A DNA stretch of 64,000 nt from an uncultured Spirochaetales bacterium (GTDB lineage Bacteria; UBP6; UBA1177), in contig CACYHH010000004.1 of assembly GCA_902774115.1 (NCBI GenBank), positions 310,001-374,000 of the forward strand, given 5' to 3'. Each line of letters opens with the position of its first letter. Positions within the stretch are counted from its first letter, which is position 1. Below are positions 58,173 to 64,000 of the stretch, one piece after another. Under the pieces are notes generated by a model. The model did not search any database and was not told the DNA's origin. It was given only the letters and a program-made list of their open reading frames with translations. Made by a program: the position numbers and the translations under genes.

Positions 58173-59339
58173 TTACCTTGACAAGAAATATCCACCGACA
58201 TAATTCGCTATCAAGCCATATAAATCATTCAAAAAGAACAGCCAGGACAGGATAAAAACCATACCGACATCAATCAGCTTATAATGCCGACACTTAAGAT
58301 ATGTTGGGAGTATAAACAAAAAAGCAAAAGCAACTAAATACATTACCCTCTGAAGGAACAAATAGTTCAAAGAAATCCCTATCGAAAACACAACCAAAGT
58401 CTTTTCAAAATTTATAATTTTTGACACATAAGAACTGTTATCCCGCCATACATCTTGATTTTTAGAGACAACATGAATTATATAAATCAAATAAATTAAA
58501 ACCATAATCCAACAAACATAGATGCTTATCTCTGACAAAATAACTTTATTAAAAACAAAAAATATCCCCCAATACCTATTCAATTTAAATCCCAACATAT
58601 TTGCATATTCAAATGACAAGTAATTATTTAAAAAATATACAAGAAATTCCATGAACACTATCGAACTTAACATTACTGCCAAAAAATAGCGTTTATTTTT
58701 AATATTACATGCCAACCTAATCAATATTATCGTAATAAATATTGGATGAATTAAAAACGATGCTAAATACAATATGCCTGAAGCAATCTTTTTTTTCCCC
58801 TTTATATACTCCCAATATAAAGCTAACGCCACTATCGAAACCGCAAGTGTACATCTTCCTGAAGCAACAGCCATTTTTAAATTTATCGTAGACAACCATG
58901 CAAATAAAGTAAAAGCCAACTGAGAAACATAAACTTTATCTTTGTTTTCATTGTTATTTGTAATCACATCAAAAAGCAAATATCCCAGAACAATAACGTC
59001 TATTAGCATAGGCACAGCTGCAATCAATGAGTAGTTACCAATTTGAGCAACAAAATAGAAAAACAGGTTTATAATCACAAAGAGACGATATTCACTTTCC
59101 ACGAAAGCATAATACAAGCCATTCTTACTCGACATTCTGTCACACATAATATAATATCTTGATATATCCCAACTAAAAAATGGATTCGGATCAAAAAAAT
59201 AAGAAAATGCTACAATCAAAAACAAAAAAACGAAAATCAAACCTTTAGCTTGATTTGTATTCATCCGGCCACGCAAAAATCCCAAAGATATTATGAATAA
59301 GAACAATAATATTATCGCTATCGTTATAGGCAGAGTCAT
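58173..59339 (-). CDS. EpsG-like O-antigen/capsule polymerase
   Basis: The 388-residue membrane protein has about ten helices and the EpsG-family feature of DPNPFFSWDISRYYIMCDRMSS in the first large loop (the Asp-x-x-Arg-Tyr region). Such proteins join repeat units at the outer face of the inner membrane. No other Wzy candidate is in the window. The gene is among the most AT-rich here, usual for Wzy genes exchanged between strains. No strong ribosome site is visible. Confidence 0.8.
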   Translation of the reverse strand: MTLPITIAIILLFLFIISLGFLRGRMNTNQAKGLIFVFLFLIVAFSYFFDPNPFFSWDISRYYIMCDRMSSKNGLYYAFVESEYRLFVIINLFFYFVAQIGNYSLIAAVPMLIDVIVLGYLLFDVITNNNENKDKVYVSQLAFTLFAWLSTINLKMAVASGRCTLAVSIVALALYWEYIKGKKKIASGILYLASFLIHPIFITIILIRLACNIKNKRYFLAVMLSSIVFMEFLVYFLNNYLSFEYANMLGFKLNRYWGIFFVFNKVILSEISIYVCWIMVLIYLIYIIHVVSKNQDVWRDNSSYVSKIINFEKTLVVFSIGISLNYLFLQRVMYLVAFAFLFILPTYLKCRHYKLIDVGMVFILSWLFFLNDLYGLIANYVGGYFLSR

Positions 59340-59363
59340 TTATTATTTACCGTTCTAAGTTCA

Positions 59364-59915
59364 TTATTTTCCATTTTCAATTATAGCAATATGTTCTTTG
59401 AGGTTTTCCGGCGAGAAACGGTCCTTTATTTTCTTTGCAGGCACTCCACCAACAATTATATAGGGTTCAACGTTTTTTGTCACAACTGAACCAGCAGCCA
59501 CAACGGCACCTTTTCCAACGGTTACTCCCTTAAGAATTGTAACATTTGCGCCTATCCAATTATCACCTTCAAAAATTATATCAGCATCATTTTCAGGTAA
59601 TTTTTCCTCATCAGTCACAGTATCAATATAGCGACCGACCATATCAATCCTATGATCTCCCGATATACAAGTCACTCGAGGTCCAAACACAACGTGATCT
59701 CCGATAATGATTTTTGCTCTTGTCGTCAAAAGAAGCGCATCCTGACCAATAGTCACATGATTTCCTATTTCTAAATTTTTCCAACCAGCAACCCTTGTAT
59801 GTTTGCCGATTCTGCTATTAGTCCCACAAGAGCCTGCCAATTTGTGACGATACGGAGAAGCAGCAATCAATCGTTCTATAATTTTACCAAGAAATCTTTT
59901 TACATTAAAAGACAT
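59364..59915 (-). CDS. Hexapeptide-repeat acetyltransferase
   Basis: The 183-residue protein folds as a left-handed beta helix: GTNSRIGKHTRVAGWKNLEIGNHVTIG, then IIFEGDNWIGANVTILKGVTVGKGAVVAAGSVVTKNVEPYIIVGGVPAKKI, with a catalytic His in ISGDHRID. It belongs to the maltose/galactoside O-acetyltransferase group and would acetylate a sugar of the repeat unit. GAGGT precedes the ATG by 7 bases. It lies between two transferases with gaps of 3 and 24 bases. Confidence 0.9.
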   Translation of the reverse strand: MSFNVKRFLGKIIERLIAASPYRHKLAGSCGTNSRIGKHTRVAGWKNLEIGNHVTIGQDALLLTTRAKIIIGDHVVFGPRVTCISGDHRIDMVGRYIDTVTDEEKLPENDADIIFEGDNWIGANVTILKGVTVGKGAVVAAGSVVTKNVEPYIIVGGVPAKKIKDRFSPENLKEHIAIIENGK

Positions 59916-59918
59916 CTT

Positions 59919-61028
59919 TCAAACCTCTTTTGATTCATTATATACTTCACACAATTTATTTATGTGCTCCTGAATAGAAAACTTCTTGCTCAACTGATAA
60001 TTATTTAACTTCATAGTTCTTAAAACATCTTTATTATCAGCAAGATATTCTACTGCATTTTTTATTGAGTCCGGATCAGCTATATTGACCCAAATCGCAT
60101 TATCATTACTCAATATTTCCGGAATAGCCCCCACCTTTGTAACAATAATTGCGCATCCCGCAGCCAACGCTTCCAGTATGACTAAAGGCAACCCCTCATG
60201 ATACGAAGGAAGAATCAAAATATCAGCATTTTGCAACAAATCTGCTTTTTCTTTTCCTTGAACATACCCTCTAAAGCTAATTTTCTGATTTTCTTGCAAC
60301 ATATTGTTAAAATCATTTTCTATATTCTTATCAGTAACTTTTCCGCATATATCCAAATGATAATCCATTTTATCATCCAAATCTTTAAGGGCATAAAGCA
60401 AATCCATAATACCTTTTTCCTTATGGACAGAACCGATAAACAACAGATTTACTTTATTTCCATTGTCTACTACTGTTGGATTATTCGAATCTTTTAATGT
60501 GTGAAAATTATACAATACAGAACTTTTGCCTCTTGCTACCCCTGCTTCGTAAAATTCATTGGCAATCTCATTGCTCAAAAAAAAGATGTGATCAATATAT
60601 TTGTTCATCAACCGGATAGTTAAGTTCTTAAAAAAAGATATCCTCTTATATACAGTATCTATGCTACCGACATGTATCGTCATCATAACTCTTATGCCGC
60701 GATATTTTCTTTTCACATAGGCTGCAAGAATAACATCTTTGAGAAAAAGGAATTCCCTTGAAGTATGAATATGAAAAATCGTTTCTGTCGGATTAATTAT
60801 TATTTTTTTTGTATTTTTTATCTGACCGATACCGAACAAAACATTCTTGAGTTTTGAACTCTTAACATTGGAGATTATTTTGCCGGGATTATAGCTATAC
60901 GAACTCAATTCTATCCTGTTCTGCGTAAACAGCTCGGCTTCTTCAAGGTAATTATTAATAACGGTGCTTACGCCACCGACATATTGTTGTTCATTAGGTT
61001 GTCTGAAACAAAGTATGACTTTTCGCAT
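59919..61028 (-). CDS. Family 4 glycosyltransferase
   Basis: The 369-residue GT-B enzyme has a Rossmann start with a Gly-rich loop (QYVGGVSTVINNYLEEA) and the GT4 C-terminal domain: LLFIGSVHKEKGIMDLLYAL, and the E-x7-E motif in PSYHEGLPLVILEALAAG, which holds the nucleotide. The donor sugar cannot be read from sequence. It is part of the AT-rich core of the locus. Six bases separate it from the upstream transferase. Confidence 0.9.
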   Translation of the reverse strand: MRKVILCFRQPNEQQYVGGVSTVINNYLEEAELFTQNRIELSSYSYNPGKIISNVKSSKLKNVLFGIGQIKNTKKIIINPTETIFHIHTSREFLFLKDVILAAYVKRKYRGIRVMMTIHVGSIDTVYKRISFFKNLTIRLMNKYIDHIFFLSNEIANEFYEAGVARGKSSVLYNFHTLKDSNNPTVVDNGNKVNLLFIGSVHKEKGIMDLLYALKDLDDKMDYHLDICGKVTDKNIENDFNNMLQENQKISFRGYVQGKEKADLLQNADILILPSYHEGLPLVILEALAAGCAIIVTKVGAIPEILSNDNAIWVNIADPDSIKNAVEYLADNKDVLRTMKLNNYQLSKKFSIQEHINKLCEVYNESKEV

Positions 61029-61034
61029 ATTTAT

Positions 61035-62162
61035 CTACAAATCAGCAAAAAAACTTTTAAATTCCAAAATAAAATTATCGTAATTAAACATGGTTTTATT
61101 AACCGAAATGTTTTTTTCAAGAGTTTCGATCATCTTAACAACTTCTGACGAATTTATAGAATTTAGTAAAACTGCATTACAACCGTCATGGCAAAAATCT
61201 TCAAGATTGCTTGTCTTATTTGTCAAAACAGGCGTTCCGCAAGATATCGCTTCAACAAATTTTGTTGAAAAACCAGCTTTTGTCATCCTGTCATCTTCGC
61301 GAAAAAAACAAGAATAATCAGCAGCACTGACATATTCCAAAGTTTGAATATGCGGCAAACGCCCTTTAAACACTATACTTTCATTGTGTTCGAGAAAATC
61401 TTTATCTTCCGGCATTCTGCGAAGATATTCTTCCTGCGTAAGCCCCACTACATCGAGATGATACAGTCTTTTCACCAATTTCAGAGCAGATATCAGCACA
61501 TCTATCCTGTCTTTTAGTCCAGGAGAACCAGCATATACGAAATTAATCATCTCGCTATCGCTCTTTTGAGGAAGATTCGCCCATTTTTTCTCGGACAAAT
61601 CTACAAGCGGCGGAATCAGTACGGCATTTTTGTGATTTTCATAATAATTGGACAAATACTTACTGATAACAATAAGCCCGTCCATCTGTTTGTGAAAAAC
61701 ACGCATTCTGAGCCACGTATCTATTCCTTTCAAAACAAAAAAAGCTAATCCTTTCCCGCGAGCCGAATACCATTCTGTAATATCTGCCGCGCATTTGATT
61801 CCATGAGCATGGCAATATTTCATCAAACGTTTCATCGCTATAGCAGGGAAATTATAAAAAATTACTGATGTAAAATCCTGTTCCTGCTCTAAAGCATCAA
61901 CATACGGCTTGATTCCGCACAAATAATCAATCCACTGTTTTTTGCTTTTGGGATAAGGAATCGAATAAGAAGTAAAACCTTGGACATCCTTTTTTGTCGA
62001 TAAAACCGGAGTTCCCCAAGATAAATCTTTGTCTACACCTACAAAAACAACTTCTCCGCCTAATTCTCTGATAATTTTTGCATTGCTCATAACACGGTGC
62101 GCTGCCGCGTTTTTATCGGGAAGTTCAAAACCGCCGATATAGAGAATTTTCATCGACTTCAT
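61035..62162 (-). CDS. Glycosyltransferase (GT4-like)
   Basis: The 375-residue GT-B protein starts MKSMKILYIGGFELPDKNAAAHRVMSNAKII, the usual N-terminal loop of GT4 enzymes acting on lipid-linked acceptors. The C-terminal domain has NFVYAGSPGLKDRIDVLISAL and TKAGFSTKFVEAISCGTPVLTNK, a variant of the E-x7-E region with one Glu visible. The starts at 62162 and 62153 are equally possible; neither has a clear ribosome site. Its place after the epimerase makes it an early transferase of the operon. Confidence 0.83.
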   Translation of the reverse strand: MKSMKILYIGGFELPDKNAAAHRVMSNAKIIRELGGEVVFVGVDKDLSWGTPVLSTKKDVQGFTSYSIPYPKSKKQWIDYLCGIKPYVDALEQEQDFTSVIFYNFPAIAMKRLMKYCHAHGIKCAADITEWYSARGKGLAFFVLKGIDTWLRMRVFHKQMDGLIVISKYLSNYYENHKNAVLIPPLVDLSEKKWANLPQKSDSEMINFVYAGSPGLKDRIDVLISALKLVKRLYHLDVVGLTQEEYLRRMPEDKDFLEHNESIVFKGRLPHIQTLEYVSAADYSCFFREDDRMTKAGFSTKFVEAISCGTPVLTNKTSNLEDFCHDGCNAVLLNSINSSEVVKMIETLEKNISVNKTMFNYDNFILEFKSFFADL

Positions 62163-62170
62163 TCACAAAC

Positions 62171-63145
62171 TCACAGATTCTCCTTATACCACTCAATCGC
62201 AGCTTTGATACCTCTATCAAAGCTCCAGTCGGGGTCATATCCCAAAAGTTCTTTCGCTTTGCTGATATCCGCGTTGCTGTGTTTGATATCACCCGCTCTG
62301 TCAGGGCCGAAGTTCGGTTCGACATCAACTCCGAGTGCTTTTGTCAAGCCGTAGTAAATGTCTAGAAGATATTCACGTCCGCCATAGGCGATGTTATACG
62401 CCTGACCTGCAGCTTCTTTTCCTGCGAGACACGCTTTCAGATTGCCTTCAATGACGTTTTCAATGTATGTGAAATCACGGCTTTGTCTGCCGTCGCCATT
62501 GATAGTAGGGACTTCACCGTTAAGCAGCATTTTAATGAACTTGGGAATTACGGCCGCATAAGCTCCGTTGGGATCCTGTCTGCGTCCGAAAACATTGAAA
62601 TAGCGAAGACCGTATGTGTCCAAGCCGTAATGTCTGGTATATTGTTTTCCCCACTCTTCAGTTGCCCTTTTGGTCAATGCGTAAGGACTTAAAAGATTTC
62701 CTTCTCTCCCTTCTTTTTTAGGGAGATTCGGCTCGTCACCGTAAACCGATGAACTTGAAGCATAGACGAATTTTTTGACACCTTTCTGTCTTGCAGATTC
62801 CATCATGTTCAAAGTTCCCATGATGTTGTTCGCACAGTAGAAAAGCGGCATCGCAATGCTTCGCGGAACCGAGCCCCATGCAGCCTGATGCATAACATAA
62901 TCGACTCCCTCGCAAGCTTTCATGCAAGTCTCCAAGTCCTTAACATCACCTTTTATGAACTCATAATTCGGATCGGAAATAAAAAGATCGACATTTGCCT
63001 GTTTTCCCGTAGACAAGTCATCAAGACAGCGCACTTTGTAACCAAGTTTCAAGATGGCTTCACAGAGGTTGGAACCTATAAATCCCGCTCCGCCGGTGAC
63101 CAGAAACAGCGTGTTTTCAGGAAATTTCACATTTTGATAACCCAT
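62171..63145 (-). CDS. UDP-N-acetylglucosamine 4-epimerase-like (WbpP/TviC type)
   Basis: The 324-residue SDR enzyme has GGAGFIGSNLCEAIL, HQAAWGSVPRSIAMPL (the WbpP-type segment near the substrate), YASSSSVYGD, YALTKRATEEW with catalytic Tyr and Lys, and LRYFNVFGRRQDPNGAYAAVIP. This subgroup epimerises N-acetylated UDP-hexoses or uronic acids at C4. With the dehydrogenase next to it, the likely product is UDP-GalNAcA, as in Vi antigen and Pseudomonas O6. GGAGG precedes the ATG by 8 bases. Confidence 0.88.
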   Translation of the reverse strand: MGYQNVKFPENTLFLVTGGAGFIGSNLCEAILKLGYKVRCLDDLSTGKQANVDLFISDPNYEFIKGDVKDLETCMKACEGVDYVMHQAAWGSVPRSIAMPLFYCANNIMGTLNMMESARQKGVKKFVYASSSSVYGDEPNLPKKEGREGNLLSPYALTKRATEEWGKQYTRHYGLDTYGLRYFNVFGRRQDPNGAYAAVIPKFIKMLLNGEVPTINGDGRQSRDFTYIENVIEGNLKACLAGKEAAGQAYNIAYGGREYLLDIYYGLTKALGVDVEPNFGPDRAGDIKHSNADISKAKELLGYDPDWSFDRGIKAAIEWYKENL

Positions 63146-63160
63146 ATTTCTTTCCTCCGA

Positions 63161-64000
63161 TTACAGTCTCCAATAGTTATATCCGGCGTCTTCATATTCC
63201 TTGCGGTCAAGAAGACCTTTAAGGTCAAGGAGCACCTTTTTGCCTTTGCCGAAGAACTTATCAACTGCTTTCATTTTCAAACCGCTGAACTCTTTATGCG
63301 AAACAGCAAGAATAACGGCATCAATTCCTTTGATGTCCTTAATATCGGCAAATTCGACTCCGTAAAGGGCTTTCGCTTCGGCTGCATCTGCTTCCGGGTC
63401 TGCTATCACAGGATTTATGCCATATTCACGAAGTTCTTTGACTATATCAAACACTTTTGTGTTTCTTGTGTCGGGACAATTTTCCTTGAATGTAAAACCG
63501 AGAATCGCAACTTTTGCACCCCTCACCGCTTTATCCGAAGCTATGAGATTTTTAACACAGTTTTCCGCGACATATTTTCCCATGTCGTCATTTATCCTGC
63601 GGCCTGACAGAATGATCTGGCTGTGATAGCCGATCTGCTCCGCTTTGTAAGTCAGATAGTATGGGTCAACTCCGATGCAGTGACCGCCGACGAGACCGGG
63701 ATAAAATTTGAGGAAGTTCCACTTTGTTCCTGCCGCTTTCAAGACAGACTGAGTATCGATCCCCATTTTGTTGAAAATGATCGAAAGCTCATTCATGAAA
63801 GCGATATTGATGTCGCGCTGACTGTTTTCTATAACTTTCGCCGCCTCTGCGACTTTGATGCTTTCAGCGCGATGAACCCCTGCTTCAACAACGAGTTCAT
63901 AAACTTTTGCAACACAATCGAGAGTTTCTTCATCCATGCCTGAAACTATTTTTGTGATCGTTTCGAGACGGTGAACCTTATCACCCGGATTGATACGCTC
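63161..64000 (-). CDS. UDP-N-acetyl-hexosamine dehydrogenase, C-terminal part (start beyond window)
   Basis: The frame is open to the right edge; the codons before the first internal ATG (63937) read ERINPGDKVHRLETITKIVSG, a known internal segment of this family, so the gene continues outside the window. The visible 279 residues hold the central helix and the catalytic Cys in GLVGGHCIGVDPYYLTYKAEQIGYH. VAILGFTFKENCPDTRNTKVFDIV begins the UDP-binding domain. This is the WbpO/TviB type that oxidises UDP-GlcNAc or UDP-GalNAc to the uronate. It pairs with the epimerase gene 15 bases downstream. Confidence 0.92.
   Translation of the reverse strand, partial: ERINPGDKVHRLETITKIVSGMDEETLDCVAKVYELVVEAGVHRAESIKVAEAAKVIENSQRDINIAFMNELSIIFNKMGIDTQSVLKAAGTKWNFLKFYPGLVGGHCIGVDPYYLTYKAEQIGYHSQIILSGRRINDDMGKYVAENCVKNLIASDKAVRGAKVAILGFTFKENCPDTRNTKVFDIVKELREYGINPVIADPEADAAEAKALYGVEFADIKDIKGIDAVILAVSHKEFSGLKMKAVDKFFGKGKKVLLDLKGLLDRKEYEDAGYNYWRL

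Noticed and set aside
1-64000. tRNA, rRNA, CRISPR arrays, transposases and riboswitches
   Set aside because: Intergenic gaps are short and I recognise none of these; the repeats seen are single elements, not spaced arrays.

Overview
This window comes from a Gram-negative bacterium of moderate-to-low GC. It has outer-membrane efflux parts, many lipoproteins with a Cys lipobox, and O-antigen/capsule genes. Cys-rich disulfide repeats (CGNG..D.GE.CDDGN), acidic linkers behind lipoboxes, collagen-like surface proteins and a MYXO-CTERM-like GCS tail point towards the Myxococcota or another former deltaproteobacterial lineage. That placement is an inference from style; no rRNA gene is present.

Region 1 (1-5.1 kb) encodes secreted or surface proteins: the end of a subtilisin-like protease with Cys-rich repeats, a lipoprotein with a PNGase F-type C-terminal domain, and two tandem collagen-like paralogues. 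Region 2 (5.2-25 kb) is mostly core: small lipoproteins, a cobalamin adenosyltransferase, an ATPase behind PEP carboxykinase, a GAF protein, an ECF sigma factor with adenosine deaminase, rpsF-rpsR-rplI-dnaB, and a complete tolC-tetR-adaptor-RND efflux operon. Region 3 (25-37.7 kb) has a single-chain MmeI-like restriction-modification enzyme whose gene carries an in-frame palindromic repeat. It also has purN, a Cache-type membrane protein, ssb, a CDP-alcohol phosphatidyltransferase, trmO, a PpiD-like foldase without an evident PPIase domain, pth, a MORN-repeat lipoprotein and others.

Region 4 (37.7 kb to the right edge, all minus strand apart from an accessory island) is a surface-polysaccharide locus. 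Read in transcription order it holds a UDP-GalNAcA-type dehydrogenase/epimerase pair, glycosyltransferases, an acetyltransferase, an EpsG-type polymerase and a Wzx-type flippase. Next comes a tightly coupled block of central-metabolism-like enzymes: two ATP-grasp/MmgE-PrpD pairs, an AKR7-like reductase, a phosphonopyruvate-decarboxylase-like enzyme, a U32-like TIM barrel and a two-subunit fumarase-type dehydratase. A membrane acyltransferase follows, then an accessory island (AbiE toxin-antitoxin, ORF6N gene), and finally aminotransferase, rfbA, rfbB and ugd. The enzyme block is the strongest candidate for an undescribed system. I read it as a dedicated pathway that makes a small acid and attaches it, perhaps by ATP-grasp amide ligation, to an amino sugar of the polysaccharide.

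Three kinds of dispersed repeat occur: a double hairpin at 9.8 kb, a palindromic element inside the restriction gene, and a TTCGACAGGCTCAG-type element at 43.2 kb. The AbiE genes are bracketed by a 109-bp direct repeat taken from the acyltransferase gene. Nine promoters on both strands share a -35/-10 pair with a 16-bp spacer. I saw no tRNA, rRNA, CRISPR array or transposase.
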